In this document: positions 28,033 through 37,485 of the stretch, piece by piece
Layout of the letters: every line of letters begins with the position of its first letter
Position numbering within the stretch: position 1 is the stretch's first letter
From: Pararhodobacter zhoushanensis
GTDB lineage: Bacteria > Pseudomonadota > Alphaproteobacteria > Rhodobacterales > Rhodobacteraceae
DNA: 64,000 nt
Assembly (NCBI RefSeq): GCF_025949695.1
Contig: NZ_JAPDFL010000001.1
Location: 3,537,501-3,601,500 of the forward strand
Direction: 5' to 3'
Notes under the pieces: generated by a model
The model's input: the letters and a program-made list of their open reading frames with translations, nothing else
Told to the model about the DNA's origin: nothing
Database searches by the model: none
Position numbers and translations under genes: made by a program

Positions 28033-28395
28033 TCACGCGTCCTTGTCGTCAAGGATCGCCAGCACCTGATCGCGCGGCGCGGTGCTGGTGGTGTTGGCTG
28101 GCGCGGCGGGCGTTGTGCCCGCGTTGACCCGCGCCAGTTCTTTTTGCGCCTTCTTGCCCTCAACCCGCTGGCCACGCTCGCGCAGCCATTCCCAGATCAG
28201 GCCCAGCACCAGACCAAGCCCGACGGCCAGCCCGACGATCACAAACAGCGGCAAGGTCAGCGCGTAACCAAACCCGATGAAAGCAGTCACGGTATCGGGC
28301 CACAGGGCCAGCGTCACCGGGTCACGGTTGGCCAGCGCCACGGTGACACAGAGCAGCAGGATGATGGCAAGAAAGGCGTAGCGTAGGTATTTCAT
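28033..28395 (-). CDS. LapA-domain (DUF1049) inner-membrane protein
   Basis: 120 aa, two membrane helices (about 5-22 and 43-67) with a cytoplasmic C-terminal tail, matching the LapA/YciS domain: [14 protein letters not shown], then [11 protein letters not shown] between the helices and an EWLRERGQR segment after the second. In E. coli LapA works with LapB on lipopolysaccharide synthesis control. Ten bases downstream of ihfB and seven upstream of trpF, an arrangement common in Rhodobacteraceae. Confidence 0.88.
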   Translation of the reverse strand: MKYLRYAFLAIILLLCVTVALANRDPVTLALWPDTVTAFIGFGYALTLPLFVIVGLAVGLGLVLGLIWEWLRERGQRVEGKKAQKELARVNAGTTPAAPANTTSTAPRDQVLAILDDKDA

Positions 28396-28404
28396 AGGGT
28401 CAGA

Positions 28405-28692
28405 TCAGGGCTCCAGCCCGTTCAGCCGGTCACGCAACAGCTTGCCGGTCTTAAAGAAGGGGACGCATTTTTCCTCGACCTCGACGGTATCGCCGGTTCG
28501 CGGATTACGCCCAACCCTCGCATCTCTTTGTTTGACCGAGAATGCGCCAAAACCGCGCAACTCGACCCGCTCGCCGCGCGAGAGCGCCTCGATGATCTCG
28601 TCAAAAAAGGTGTTAACAATTCGCTCAACGTCCCGCTGGTAAAGGTGCGGGTTGGCTTCGGCTAGTTTCTGGATCAGCTCTGAACGGATCAT
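28405..28692 (-). CDS. ihfB: Integration host factor subunit beta
   Basis: 95-aa DNA-bending protein that pairs with Ihf[18 protein letters not shown] at the N-terminus, [11 protein letters not shown] and the RNPRTG turn whose Pro intercalates into the minor groove are all present. ATG 28692 is preceded by a strong GGGGGGAGG. First gene of the ihfB-lapA-trpF run, with a good promoter 68 bases upstream. Confidence 0.97.
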   Translation of the reverse strand: MIRSELIQKLAEANPHLYQRDVERIVNTFFDEIIEALSRGERVELRGFGAFSVKQRDARVGRNPRTGDTVEVEEKCVPFFKTGKLLRDRLNGLEP

Positions 28693-28759
28693 TGCCTCCC
28701 CCCAGGTGGCACATAGTTGAAAAAATGATGCCTTTTCAGGACACCGCGAAGTCTTGTCG

Positions 28760-28787
28760 ACTATAGGACTTTCAAACACACACACAA
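28760..28787 (-). promoter_or_regulatory. Predicted promoter of ihfB operon
   Basis: On the minus strand: -35 TTGTGT (plus-strand 28782-28787), 16-base spacer, -10 TATAGT (28760-28765). A GT-repeat lies across the -35. Position relative to ihfB fits a short 5' leader. Confidence 0.55.
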
Positions 28788-28892
28788 CGAAAACTGCACG
28801 AATCCGCATGTTTGCGCCGTCAAATCTCGTTTGGCAGGCATTTGCCCCGCAGAGCGCTGTCGCTTTTGTGACGTTGCGTCGCGAGATCGTTT

Positions 28893-28928
28893 CCCAAAAA
28901 CGCGAAGGGCCCCGCTTTCGCGGGGCCC
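28893..28928 (-). terminator. Terminator of rpsA
   Basis: Stem GGGCCCCG (28907-28914) / CGGGGCCC (28921-28928); on the minus strand it is followed after TTCGCG by TTTTTGGG. It lies 24 bases after the rpsA stop. Confidence 0.75.
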
Positions 28929-28952
28929 TGTGCTTGTTTTGGCAACCGAAGC

Positions 28953-30629
28953 TTAGGTGCGGTCGCGCAGAGCGGCGCCGAGGATGTCGCCCAGCGACGC
29001 ACCGGCATCCGACGAGCCGTACTGTTCCACGGCTTCTTTCTCTTCGGCGATCTCGCGGGCTTTGATCGACAGGCCCAGCTTGCGGGTCTTCGAATCAACC
29101 GAGGTCACACGCACGTCCAGCTTGTCGCCGACGCCGAAGCGCTCAGGACGCTGGTCGACGCGGTCACGGGCCAGATCCGACCGACGGATGAAGGATTTCA
29201 TGCCGTTGTAGTCGACCTCGATGCCGCCTTCTTCGATCATCGTGACTTCGACCGTGATGATCGAGCCGCGCTTCACGCCGTCAACGGCTTCCGAGAAGGT
29301 GTCGGCGCCCAGAGCCTTGATCGACAGCGAGATACGCTCGCGCTCGACGTCGACTTCCAGAACGGCGGCCTGCACCACGTCGCCCTTGCGGTACTGCTGG
29401 ATGGCTTCTTCGCCGCGCTGATCCCACGACAGGTCCGACAGGTGGACCATGCCGTCGATATCGCCGTCGAGGCCGATGAACAGACCGAATTCGGTGATGT
29501 TCTTGACTTCGCCTTCGATACCCGAACCAGCGGGGTGCGATTCAGCAAACACTTCCCACGGGTTGCGTTGGGTCTGCTTGAGGCCCAGCGACACGCGGCG
29601 CTTGGCGCTGTCGATTTCCAGCACCATGACTTCGACTTCTTGCGAGGTCGAGACGATCTTGCCGGGGTGCACGTTCTTCTTGGTCCAGCTCATTTCCGAG
29701 ACGTGGACCAGACCTTCGACACCCGGCTCCAGCTCGACGAACGCGCCGTAATCGGTGATGTTGGTCACGCGGCCCTTGTGGACCGACGCCAGAGGATAGC
29801 TGGCCTCGACCGAATCCCACGGATCGGCTTGCAGCTGCTTGATGCCCAGGCTGATGCGGTGGGTTTCCTTGTTGATCTTGATGACCTGAACCTTGAGGCT
29901 CTGGCCGATCGACAGGACTTCGGACGGGTGGTTGATGCGGCGCCAGGCCATATCGGTGACGTGCAGCAGGCCATCAACGCCGCCGAGGTCAACGAAGGCA
30001 CCGTATTCGGTGATGTTCTTGACCACACCATCCAGCACCTGACCTTCGGCCAGTTTGCCGATGACTTCAGCACGCTGTTCGGCGCGGCTCTCTTCCAGAA
30101 TGGCGCGGCGCGAGACAACGATGTTGCCACGGCGACGGTCCATTTTCAGGATCTGGAACGGCTGCTTCAGACCCATCAGCGGGCCGGCATCGCGCACGGG
30201 GCGCACATCGACCTGGCTGCCGGGCAGGAAGGCCACAGCACCGCCCAGATCGACGGTGAAGCCGCCTTTGACGCGGCCAAAGATCGCGCCTTCGACACGC
30301 TCTTCTTTTTCGTAAGCTTTTTCCAGACGGTCCCAGGCGGCTTCGCGGCGGGCCTTCTCACGGCTCACAACGGCTTCGCCACGGGCGTTTTCGACGCGCT
30401 CGAGGTAAACCTCGACTTCGTCGCCGACTTCAACCTCGGGGGCTTCGCCCGGGTTTGCGAATTCTTTCAGGTCGACGCGACCTTCCATCTTGTAGCCCAC
30501 GTCGATAATGGCTTGGCCCGCCTCGATGGCGATGACCCTGCCTTTGACAACCGTCCCTTCAGAGGGGGTGTCAATTTCAAAGCTCTCTTCAAGAAGAGCT
30601 TCGAATTCAGCCATGCTGTTAGCGCTCAT
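28953..30629 (-). CDS. rpsA: 30S ribosomal protein S1
   Basis: 558-aa protein with six S1 (OB-fold) repeats that unfolds and loads mRNA onto the ribosome. Repeats are visible from [12 protein letters not shown] onward; repeats 3 to 6 share [19 protein letters not shown] starts (for example [16 protein letters not shown] and [15 protein letters not shown]). ATG 30629 gives [17 protein letters not shown], the normal N-terminus; the frame is open to 30791 with no coding character. AAAGGA lies ten bases before the ATG. Own promoter and terminator. Confidence 0.97.
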   Translation of the reverse strand: MSANSMAEFEALLEESFEIDTPSEGTVVKGRVIAIEAGQAIIDVGYKMEGRVDLKEFANPGEAPEVEVGDEVEVYLERVENARGEAVVSREKARREAAWDRLEKAYEKEERVEGAIFGRVKGGFTVDLGGAVAFLPGSQVDVRPVRDAGPLMGLKQPFQILKMDRRRGNIVVSRRAILEESRAEQRAEVIGKLAEGQVLDGVVKNITEYGAFVDLGGVDGLLHVTDMAWRRINHPSEVLSIGQSLKVQVIKINKETHRISLGIKQLQADPWDSVEASYPLASVHKGRVTNITDYGAFVELEPGVEGLVHVSEMSWTKKNVHPGKIVSTSQEVEVMVLEIDSAKRRVSLGLKQTQRNPWEVFAESHPAGSGIEGEVKNITEFGLFIGLDGDIDGMVHLSDLSWDQRGEEAIQQYRKGDVVQAAVLEVDVERERISLSIKALGADTFSEAVDGVKRGSIITVEVTMIEEGGIEVDYNGMKSFIRRSDLARDRVDQRPERFGVGDKLDVRVTSVDSKTRKLGLSIKAREIAEEKEAVEQYGSSDAGASLGDILGAALRDRT

Positions 30630-30762
30630 GTATGTCAGTTCCTTTGGGTCTGTTTCACTGGCCAGACGGTTGGCTCCGCCGGTCTTATCCTGCCCGTTCA
30701 AGAAAGCCGAAAGCGGGCGCCAGAACGGACGCCCGTTGCAAGCTCGCCTCGGGATGGGGCGG

Positions 30763-30791
30763 GCTATAGACCGAATGTGCCCGGCTGGCAA
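30763..30791 (-). promoter_or_regulatory. Predicted promoter of rpsA
   Basis: On the minus strand: -35 TTGCCA (plus-strand 30786-30791), 17-base spacer, -10 TATAGC (30763-30768). It implies a leader of about 130 bases before rpsA, which holds a CGGGCGTCCGTT / GCGGGCGCC rich region possibly used in S1 autocontrol. Confidence 0.6.
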
Positions 30792-30898
30792 GCGTTCCGG
30801 CCTTGTTTTGCGGGGTGCGGAGTCCCTTGACGGCCTCAGGCAGCTTGCGCACCGTATCGGCGTGGCGAACTAGGGGGTCAAAATGCGCGAGATCCACT

Positions 30899-31273
30899 TT
30901 GAACCGGACGGGATGGGTGCTGTCAGCACTGTTTGCGCTGTTCATGCTGGGGGCCTCGGTCGCGCCCAAGCTGCTGGGCCTGCCCGTGGCCACGCAGACA
31001 CTGACCGATCTGGGCTGGCCCGATGCGCCGGTGCTGCTGATCGGCGGGCTCGAACTGCTCTGCACCCTGCTCTATTTGTGGCCCGCCACCAGCGTTCTGG
31101 GCGCGGTTTTGATGATGGCGATCCTTGGCGGCGCGATCACCACGCAGTTGCGCGCGGGCTCGCCCCTGGCCAGCCACACGCTGTTCGGCATCTATCTGGG
31201 TGTGCTGATGTGGGCCGGGCTCTGGCTGCGCAGCCCGGCCTTGCGGCGGTTGTTCCCGCTGCGGCGCGGCTGA
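30899..31273 (+). CDS. DoxX-like membrane protein
   Basis: About 124 aa with four helices; GWVLSALFALFMLGASVAPKLLG at the start, DLGWPDAPVLLIGGLELLCTLLYLWP in the middle, and HTLFGIYLGVLMWAGLWLR near the end are typical of DoxX-like (DUF4149/DoxX_2 type) proteins. Function unknown. The start is uncertain: TTG 30899 with GAGA eight bases upstream is chosen, since no ATG lies in this frame close to the first helix. An ATG at 30883 is in a different frame. Confidence 0.75.
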   Translation: MNRTGWVLSALFALFMLGASVAPKLLGLPVATQTLTDLGWPDAPVLLIGGLELLCTLLYLWPATSVLGAVLMMAILGGAITTQLRAGSPLASHTLFGIYLGVLMWAGLWLRSPALRRLFPLRRG

Positions 31274-31366
31274 CAACGACCCCTTCCCGACTGCGTGAGC
31301 GCAGGCCCGGCAGGACTAGGCACACGCCCGCTTGCTGCTAAGCTGCCCGCCGAGGGAGGAACTACC

Positions 31367-32917
31367 ATGACCATCTATACGAGCCCGTACCCGGATGTAG
31401 CGATCCGCGACATCAGCATCACCGAGTACGTTTTCAACGGCATAGCCCCCGAGGCCACCGTGCTGATCGACGGCCCCACCGGGCGCACGGTGACCGGCGC
31501 GCAGTTTGTGGCCGGGGTCAAGGCACTGGCCGGCGGGCTGACGGCGCGCGGCTACGCGCCGGGCGGGTGCGTCGCGCTGATGGCCCCCAATATCCCCGAG
31601 TTCTGCACCGTCTTTCATGCCGTCGCCTGGGCGGGTGGCACCGTGACCACGGTAAACCCGACCTACACCGCGCCGGAGCTGCGTCACCAGCTGATCGACG
31701 CGGGTGCCGAACTGCTGGTGACCATTGCGCCTTTCCTCGACACGGCCAAGGCGGCGGTTGAGGGCACGCGGGTGCGCGAAATCATCCTGATCGGTCCGGA
31801 TGTCGGCGAAACGCGTGGCCTTGCCGCCTTCATGGGCCAGCCGCTGGCCAGACAGGCCCCCGTTGATCTGGACGATCATGTCGTCTGCCTGCCCTATTCC
31901 TCGGGCACCACCGGATTGCCCAAGGGTGTGATGCTGACCCATCGCAACCTGAGTGTGAACATGGCGCAATCGCTGGCTCTGGCCCCGCTGGTCGAGCGCG
32001 AGCACACCGTCGCCTTCCTGCCGTTCTTCCATATCTACGGGCTGCAGGTGTTGATGAACTTCTACCTCGGCTCGGGCGGGACATTGGTCACGGTGCCACG
32101 CTTCGACCTCGAGCAGTTCCTGACGCTTTGCCAACAGCACCGCACACCGCGCATGTGGGTGGTGCCGCCGGTGGCGCTGGCGCTGGCCAAGCATCCCATC
32201 GTCGACCGCTTCGATCTTTCGGCACTGGTGCAGGTCAACTCAGCCGCCGCGCCTTTGGGGGCCGAGGTGGCCGACGCCATGGGCACCCGCCTGAACACCG
32301 CCGCGACGCAGGGTTACGGCATGACCGAGGCCAGCCCCGTCACCCATATCACCCCGCGCGGCAAGGGGCGCGCCGGGGCGTCGGGCGTGACGATCCCCAA
32401 CACCCAGTGCCGCATCGTGGACCCTGTCACGCTGCGCGATCTGCCGACCGGCGAGGATGGCGAGATCTGGGTGAAGGGGCCGCAGGTGATGAAAGGGTAT
32501 CTGGGCAACCCCAAAGCCACCGCCGAGACCATCGTTGACGGCTGGCTGCGCACCGGCGACATCGGGCATTTCGATGCCGATGGCTACCTGTTCATCACCG
32601 ACCGGCTGAAAGAACTGATCAAAGTCAAGGGGTTCCAGGTCGCCCCGGCCGAGCTGGAGGCGCTGCTGCTGACCCATCCCGCAATCGCCGATGCCGCTGT
32701 CATCGGCGTCAAGGACGCCGAGGCAGGCGAAGTGCCGATGGCGTTCATCGTCGCAGCCAGCGCGCCGACACTGGCCGAGGTACAGGCGTTCCTCGACCCG
32801 CAGGTGTCGCATTACAAGCAGATCAAGCGGCTTGAGGTGGTGGACGCGATCCCGAAATCCGCCTCGGGCAAGATCCTGCGCCGCTTGCTGCGCGACAGGA
32901 TGGCCGAGAGTGCGTGA
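31367..32917 (+). CDS. 4-coumarate-CoA ligase-like acyl-CoA synthetase
   Basis: 516-aa adenylate-forming enzyme (ANL superfamily) that activates a carboxylic acid as acyl-AMP and then acyl-CoA. P-loop YSSGTTGLPKGV near residue 185, YGMTEASP, the hinge with TDRLKELIKVKGFQVAP, and the catalytic Lys in SASGKILRR at the C-terminus. Overall it is closest in look to plant-type 4CL and phenylacetate/cinnamate ligases, but the substrate cannot be read from sequence. GAGGGAGGA lies before ATG 31367. Single gene, 93 bases after the DoxX gene. Confidence 0.9.
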   Translation: MTIYTSPYPDVAIRDISITEYVFNGIAPEATVLIDGPTGRTVTGAQFVAGVKALAGGLTARGYAPGGCVALMAPNIPEFCTVFHAVAWAGGTVTTVNPTYTAPELRHQLIDAGAELLVTIAPFLDTAKAAVEGTRVREIILIGPDVGETRGLAAFMGQPLARQAPVDLDDHVVCLPYSSGTTGLPKGVMLTHRNLSVNMAQSLALAPLVEREHTVAFLPFFHIYGLQVLMNFYLGSGGTLVTVPRFDLEQFLTLCQQHRTPRMWVVPPVALALAKHPIVDRFDLSALVQVNSAAAPLGAEVADAMGTRLNTAATQGYGMTEASPVTHITPRGKGRAGASGVTIPNTQCRIVDPVTLRDLPTGEDGEIWVKGPQVMKGYLGNPKATAETIVDGWLRTGDIGHFDADGYLFITDRLKELIKVKGFQVAPAELEALLLTHPAIADAAVIGVKDAEAGEVPMAFIVAASAPTLAEVQAFLDPQVSHYKQIKRLEVVDAIPKSASGKILRRLLRDRMAESA

Positions 32918-32923
32918 CGCAAA

Positions 32924-32946
32924 AGGGGCGCGGCATCCGCGCCCCT
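32924..32946. terminator. Hairpin between acyl-CoA ligase and trpS
   Basis: Stem AGGGGCGCG (32924-32932) / CGCGCCCCT (32938-32946) with loop GCATC. On the minus strand it is followed by TTTT, so it is best suited to end trpS, and may also act on the ligase transcript. Confidence 0.7.
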
Positions 32947-32954
32947 GCCCCGGC

Positions 32955-33956
32955 TTACAACCGAAACAACCCCAACGCGTCGACCACCGCGCGGTGCGTG
33001 TCTTGCGTTCGCGCCCGCGCCATTTCGGTCCCCTGCCGGATCACGTCGAGCACATGGCCCGGATCGCGCGCGAGTTCCGCCCGCCGCGCGCGGATCGGCC
33101 CGATCAGCGCCTGCAGGACGCCGTCCAACCGCCGCTTGATCACCTCGTCGCCCAGCCCGCCGCGCTGATACTGCGCCTTGAGCGCCGCGACCCCGGTGTG
33201 ATCCTCGTCAAACGCGTCAAGGTAGGTGAACACCACATTCCCCTCCACCCGCCCCGGATCGCTCACCCGCAGGTGCCCCGGATCGGTGAACATCGCCCTG
33301 ACCGCCGCCGCGATCTGGTCCGGCGAGGCCGACAGCGCAATCGCATTGCCGCCCGACTTCGACATCTTCGCCTTGCCGTCGATCCCCGGCAGCCGCCCGG
33401 CCTTGGGGATCACCGCCCGCGCCTCGGGCAGCACCGACTGGCCCGCCACCGCGTTGATCCGGCGCACGATCTCGTTGGTCTGTTCGATCAGCGGTGCCTG
33501 ATCCTCGCCCACCGGCACCACGGTGGCGCGAAACCCGGTGATATCCGCCGCCTGCGCGGCCGGATAACACAGGAACCCCGCCGGAATATCGCGGCCAAAG
33601 CCGCGCGCGCGGATTTCGTCCTTGATCGTCGGATTGCGCTCCAGCCGCGCAACGGTGACGAAGTTCAGATACAGCATCGACAATTCGGCCAGCGCGGGCA
33701 GATGCGATTGCAGGCAGATGGTGGATTTCGCCGGATCAATCCCCACCGCCAGATAGTCCAGCGCCACCTCCAGCACGCTGCGGCGCACCTTGTCGGGGTC
33801 ATGGGCGTTGTCGGTCAGCGCCTGCGTGTCGGCCAGCAGCAGGAACTGCTCGTGGCTGTCTTGCCTCTCAAGCCGGGTTTTCAGCGAACCGGCATAGTGG
33901 CCGATGTGCAAGGGGCCGGTTGTGCGGTCGCCGGTCAGGATAACGGGTTTGGTCAT
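32955..33956 (-). CDS. trpS: Tryptophanyl-tRNA synthetase
   Basis: Class I synthetase, 333 aa. HIGH motif is a perfect HIGH at residues 17-20 ([17 protein letters not shown]) and the second motif is KMSKS near residue 197. The [14 protein letters not shown] form belongs to the TrpS branch seen in Deinococcus and actinobacteria rather than to the E. coli form (TIGNYMGAL). AAGGAG stands before the ATG. Upstream lie a short Trp-codon open frame and a hairpin that together could attenuate this gene. Confidence 0.96.
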   Translation of the reverse strand: MTKPVILTGDRTTGPLHIGHYAGSLKTRLERQDSHEQFLLLADTQALTDNAHDPDKVRRSVLEVALDYLAVGIDPAKSTICLQSHLPALAELSMLYLNFVTVARLERNPTIKDEIRARGFGRDIPAGFLCYPAAQAADITGFRATVVPVGEDQAPLIEQTNEIVRRINAVAGQSVLPEARAVIPKAGRLPGIDGKAKMSKSGGNAIALSASPDQIAAAVRAMFTDPGHLRVSDPGRVEGNVVFTYLDAFDEDHTGVAALKAQYQRGGLGDEVIKRRLDGVLQALIGPIRARRAELARDPGHVLDVIRQGTEMARARTQDTHRAVVDALGLFRL

Positions 33957-34006
33957 GGTCTCTCCTTGGGGATAAGAGACCGCCGCCGAAGGGGGAGCAC
34001 AGATGC

Positions 34007-34036
34007 AAAAGGCCGCCCATGGCGGCGGCCTTGTCG
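34007..34036 (-). terminator. Hairpin upstream of trpS (attenuator or terminator)
   Basis: On the minus strand, stem AAGGCCGCC / GGCGGCCTT with loop GCCAT-G, followed by TT. It lies 51 bases before the trpS start and about 130 bases after the aldo/keto reductase stop. It may end the reductase message or form the terminator of a trpS leader. A nearby upstream GGCGGCTT segment could pair with its left arm as an antiterminator. Confidence 0.55.
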
Positions 34037-34077
34037 TGACAGGATAGGTTTCAAAACCTGTGTCGCAAGCCGCCTTG

Positions 34078-34125
34078 TCAGGAGGCCAGCCGCCAGGTGT
34101 TGGAAATGCGCGTTACCCGTGTCAT
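34078..34125 (-). CDS. Possible 15-aa leader peptide of trpS
   Basis: Minus-strand frame ATG...TGA encoding [15 protein letters not shown], with one Trp codon four codons from the end. It stops 121 bases before the trpS ATG and is followed by a GGTTT/AAACC hairpin and then the terminator-like stem at 34007-34036, which is the layout of a ribosome-mediated attenuator. Against it: only one Trp codon, and no clear ribosome-binding site. A guess supported by position. Confidence 0.3.
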   Translation of the reverse strand: MTRVTRISNTWRLAS

Positions 34126-34167
34126 GCGCGCAGCCCTAGCGCAGGGCCGCGCGCCGCGCAAGCGCGC

Positions 34168-35166
34168 TCAGCAAAAGCGCTCGGGCCCGATCCATTGCGT
34201 CACGTCATAGCGGTCGCCATGCGCCCAGCCGACCGGCAGCACCGCGTCGATACGCGCCAGCGCCTCGGCCGACAGCGTGATCTCGGCGCCGCGCAGGCAT
34301 TCGGCGAAATGCGCGGTCGAGCGGGTGCCGGGGATCGGCAGGATATGCTCGCCCCGCGTCAGCAGCCACGCGTTCGCCAGCGCCGCCGCCGGCTCGCCCA
34401 TCTCGGCGGCCAAAGCGCGGAAGGCGTCGGTGATCTTCAGGTTCGCCACAAGGTTCTCACCCACAAAGCGCGGGTTGCTGTGCAGAAAGGCGATGTCGCC
34501 GATCCGGTCCGGGCGCACCGGATTGTCGGTCAGCATCGACCGCCCGACCGGCGAGAACGCCACCAGCGACGTGCCCAGCTCGGCGCAGGCCTGCACCAGC
34601 CCCAGATCGGGCGCGCGGGTCTGCAGGCTGTATTCCGACTGCACCGCATCAATCGGCGTCACCGCTGCGGCACGGCGCAAGGACGCTGGCGCGATTTCCG
34701 AGAACCCGACGGCCCGCGTCTTGCCCGAGGCGCGCAGCTTCGCCAGCGTCTCGGCCACCTCTTCAATCGGGCGATCCGCTTCGCGGCGATGGACGTAGAA
34801 CAGATCCACATGGTCCACGCCCAGTTTCTCAAGGCTTTTGTCCAGCTCAGCCTCAAGATGCGCAGCACTGTTGTCGATCAGCCGCTTGCCCTCGGCATCA
34901 CGGCTGATCGCGGCCTTGGTGGCGATGACGAACTCACCGCGCGCGCCGGGATTCCTGGCCAGATAGCTGCCCATCCACCGCTCGGACCGGCCCATGCCAT
35001 ACACGTTCGAGGTGTCGAAATGTGTCACCCCCCGCTCACGCATCATATCCAGAATGGCATGCGAGGCCGCTTCATCGGTCGGCCCGTAGAAATCGGCAAA
35101 GGACATCGCCCCATAGCCGATGGCCGAAACCTCGATCCCCGACGATCCCAATTTGCGCGTCTTCAT
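34168..35166 (-). CDS. Aldo/keto reductase
   Basis: 332-aa NADPH-dependent oxidoreductase of the AKR superfamily, (alpha/beta)8 barrel. Catalytic tetrad is visible as Asp and Tyr in FDTSNVYGMGRSE, Lys in VIATKAA and His in LFYVHRRE. C-terminal LPIPGTRSTAHFAE is the cofactor-binding block. Similar to the AKR11/13 group (YajO/IolS-like). Substrate unknown. ATG 35166 starts MKTRKLGSSGIEVSAIGYG as expected; the open frame further upstream is not coding. Confidence 0.92.
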   Translation of the reverse strand: MKTRKLGSSGIEVSAIGYGAMSFADFYGPTDEAASHAILDMMRERGVTHFDTSNVYGMGRSERWMGSYLARNPGARGEFVIATKAAISRDAEGKRLIDNSAAHLEAELDKSLEKLGVDHVDLFYVHRREADRPIEEVAETLAKLRASGKTRAVGFSEIAPASLRRAAAVTPIDAVQSEYSLQTRAPDLGLVQACAELGTSLVAFSPVGRSMLTDNPVRPDRIGDIAFLHSNPRFVGENLVANLKITDAFRALAAEMGEPAAALANAWLLTRGEHILPIPGTRSTAHFAECLRGAEITLSAEALARIDAVLPVGWAHGDRYDVTQWIGPERFC

Positions 35167-35266
35167 GGCAGTCTCCGCTTTGCTGTTGCCCTTTACCTGC
35201 GGCCTTGGCGACGCGGGGTCAAGCCCATGACCCCGCAGCAAGCGCCGCGTCGCGGCACCGCGCCCC

Positions 35267-35331
35267 ATCATCTGTCGATAAATATCCTGGGGGGTGAATT
35301 TGCGCAGCAAAGAGGGGGGCAAGGCCCCCTT
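35267..35331 (+). repeat. AAATATCC hairpin element, copy 5
   Basis: ATCATCTGTCGATAAATATCC, G6, TGAA, then hairpins TTTGC-GCA-GCAAA (35299-35311) and G6-CAAGG-C5. Its first stem differs from that of copies 1 and 9 (TTGGCC/GGCCAA) on both arms, so pairing is kept. It sits 29 bases past the yebC stop (minus strand). Confidence 0.75.
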
Positions 35332-35359
35332 CTTCCAGTCCCGCGCTGTCAGAACCCGC

Positions 35360-36100
35360 TCAGAGCTGTTCCATCACCGCGTCCGACGCTTCGAAATTCG
35401 CGGTGACGGTCTGCACGTCATCGTCGTCTTCCAGCGCGTCGATCAGCTTCATCAGCTTCTGCATGCCGTCCAGATCCAGCTCTGTCGTGGTCTGCGGCTT
35501 CCAGACCAGCTTGGTCGACTCCGACTCGCCCAAAGCGGCCTCCAACGCGGTCGAGACCTCGTTCACGTCCTCGAATTCGCACCAGATGACGTGCTCATCG
35601 TCCGAGCTTTCGACGTCTGACGCCCCGGCGTCGATCGCCGCTTCCATCACCGCATCGACGCTGCCGATCTTGGCGGGATAGACGATCTGTCCCATCCGAT
35701 CGAACATGAACCCGACCGAGCCGGTTTCACCCAGATTGCCGCCGTTCTTGGCGAAAATCGAGCGCACGTTCGACGCGGTGCGGTTGCGGTTGTCGGTCAT
35801 TGTCTCGACGATCACCGCCACGCCATTGGGGCCATAGCCCTCGTAGCGGATTTCCTCATAGGCATCCGCATCGCCGCCGATGGCTTTCTTGATCGCGCGT
35901 TCGATGTTGTCCTTGGGCATCGACTGCGATTTGGCTTCCTTGACCGCCAGCCGCAGGCGCGGGTTCTTGTCGGGGTCAGGGTCGCCCATCTTGGCAGCGA
36001 CGGTGATTTCCTTCGAGAACTTCGAGAACATCTTCGAGCGCGCAGCATCCTGCCGGCCCTTGCGATGCTGGATGTTGGCCCATTTTGAGTGGCCTGCCAT
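35360..36100 (-). CDS. yebC: YebC/PmpR/TACO1-family protein
   Basis: 246 aa, complete. [23 protein letters not shown] at the start, [22 protein letters not shown], and [15 protein letters not shown] are diagnostic. Described as a transcriptional regulator in some bacteria and, more recently, as a translation factor that relieves ribosome pausing at proline stretches, like mitochondrial TACO1. In many genomes it precedes ruvC; here it follows carD on the same strand with a terminator-like hairpin between. Confidence 0.96.
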   Translation of the reverse strand: MAGHSKWANIQHRKGRQDAARSKMFSKFSKEITVAAKMGDPDPDKNPRLRLAVKEAKSQSMPKDNIERAIKKAIGGDADAYEEIRYEGYGPNGVAVIVETMTDNRNRTASNVRSIFAKNGGNLGETGSVGFMFDRMGQIVYPAKIGSVDAVMEAAIDAGASDVESSDDEHVIWCEFEDVNEVSTALEAALGESESTKLVWKPQTTTELDLDGMQKLMKLIDALEDDDDVQTVTANFEASDAVMEQL

Positions 36101-36211
36101 GGTCGTCTCCGATAATCGTGATCGGGCAGGCTATAGTGCAGTCAGACGCTTGCTGGCAAGTCCGGCCTGCGATCCTCGTTATTTTGCGGCCGTTATACGG
36201 CGCGAACGCAA

Positions 36212-36236
36212 ACACCCCGGGCTGTGCCCGGGGTGT
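36212..36236 (-). terminator. Terminator of carD
   Basis: Perfect 11-bp stem ACACCCCGGGC (36212-36222) / GCCCGGGGTGT (36226-36236), loop TGT. On the minus strand it is followed by TTGCGTT. It lies between carD (ends 36272) and yebC (starts 36100). Confidence 0.75.
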
Positions 36237-36271
36237 GGAAATCAATCATCAGCCTGTAAAGCGCCGCGAAA

Positions 36272-36781
36272 TCAGGCCGCGCGGGCTACCAGCACTTCAC
36301 CGACCTGCTTGGCGGCGCCGGCTTCGTCGATGCCCGAAACGGCCGCGACTTCGCGGGTCAGGCGCTCGAGTGCGGCTTCATAAAGCTGACGCTCGGAGTA
36401 TGACTGCTCGCGCTGGTCGTCGGTGCGGTGCAGGTCGCGCACGACTTCGGCGATGGCCAGCAGGTCGCCCGAGTTGATCTTTTGTTCATATTCCTGCGCG
36501 CGACGCGACCACATGGCGCGCTTGACGCGGGCTTTGCCTTTGAGCGTGGCCAGAGCCTTGGACACGATGTCGGGCGAGCTGAGCGAGCGCATACCGACGG
36601 CCGTGGCCTTGTCGGTCGGCACGCGCAGCGTCATCTTGTCCTTCTCGAACGAGATGACGAAAAGTTCGAGCTGCATCCCGGCGATTTCACGCTCTTCGAT
36701 CGAGACGATCTGGCCGACCCCATGGGCCGGGTAGACAACAAACTCGTTCGGGCGGAATTCGGCCTTGCGGGTCTTGCTCAT
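36272..36781 (-). CDS. carD: CarD-family transcription regulator
   Basis: 169 aa. N-terminal RNA polymerase-interacting domain shared with Mfd (EFVVYPAHGVGQIVSIEEREIAGMQLELFVISF) and a helical C-terminal domain with the WSRRAQEYEQKINSGD block that contacts the promoter upstream fork. In Rhodobacter CarD activates many promoters, including those lacking the -7 T, among them ribosomal and growth genes. ATG 36781 is preceded by GAGGAAG. 252 bases divide it from fdxA; that gap shows no other gene that I can support. Confidence 0.95.
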   Translation of the reverse strand: MSKTRKAEFRPNEFVVYPAHGVGQIVSIEEREIAGMQLELFVISFEKDKMTLRVPTDKATAVGMRSLSSPDIVSKALATLKGKARVKRAMWSRRAQEYEQKINSGDLLAIAEVVRDLHRTDDQREQSYSERQLYEAALERLTREVAAVSGIDEAGAAKQVGEVLVARAA

Positions 36782-37033
36782 GCTGGGCTTCCTCAAGTTG
36801 GGCCGGATTTCAGCGACAGAGACACCCACGGGAAGCGTCGTTTCCCGCCGGATCAATCACTGAGGCCAAAAAAAACATCGCACAGGCGAGCAGCACTGCG
36901 GATGCCGGGCAGATCATTGTTGTGGCACTCTTGTAACACAAAAATGGCCCGAATCAAAGCACGTAATAAAACGTCCGCTGCACAGCAGCGTGACTATGGG
37001 CGCCTTCAGGCACCGCACGTGCATTCCGTTGCG

Positions 37034-37372
37034 TCAGCTGCCCTCGCCCGGCTTTTCCGAGAAGTATTTGGACAGCTTGTCGGCTTCACCGTCGCGATCG
37101 GACGCGTCGGGCAGTGGCTCGCGGCGCTGGGTGATCACCGGCCAGACCTCGGCATATTTGCGGTTCAGCTCGACCCAGCTTTCCAGCCCCGGCTCGGTAT
37201 CCGGGCAGATCGCGTCCGCCGGGCATTCCGGCTCGCAGACGCCGCAGTCGATGCACTCATCCGGGTGGATGACGAGGAAATTTTCGCCCTCATAGAAGCA
37301 GTCGACGGGGCAGACCTCGACGCAGTCGGTGTACTTGCAGGCAATGCAGTTGTCGATCACGACATAGGTCAT
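37034..37372 (-). CDS. fdxA: Seven-iron ferredoxin (3Fe-4S/4Fe-4S)
   Basis: 112 aa. Cluster ligands are in [15 protein letters not shown] (a 3Fe-4S-type site plus the Cys of the other cluster) and [13 protein letters not shown] (4Fe-4S). The remaining C-terminal 50 residues match the FdxA/FdII type common in alphaproteobacteria and actinobacteria. Low-potential electron carrier, partner unknown. On the same strand as the S4-domain gene and the helicase, 113 bases downstream of the former. Confidence 0.96.
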   Translation of the reverse strand: MTYVVIDNCIACKYTDCVEVCPVDCFYEGENFLVIHPDECIDCGVCEPECPADAICPDTEPGLESWVELNRKYAEVWPVITQRREPLPDASDRDGEADKLSKYFSEKPGEGS

Positions 37373-37485
37373 GGCTGATCTCGCAGTTAACTCGATGCGG
37401 ACTTAACGTCCTTGGGACGATCAATCAAGGCAGGTCGGGCATGTTGCGGCAAAGCAACCGCGATCCGGCCGTTGATTGCGCGCTG

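Noticed and set aside
33957..34167. T-box or tRNA in the trpS leader
   Set aside because: No T-box sequence, no cloverleaf; only simple hairpins and a short Trp-codon frame.
36928..37033. Short plus-strand frame starting MARIKARNKTSAAQQ ahead of fdxA
   Set aside because: It runs on through fdxA in antisense and has no ribosome-binding site.
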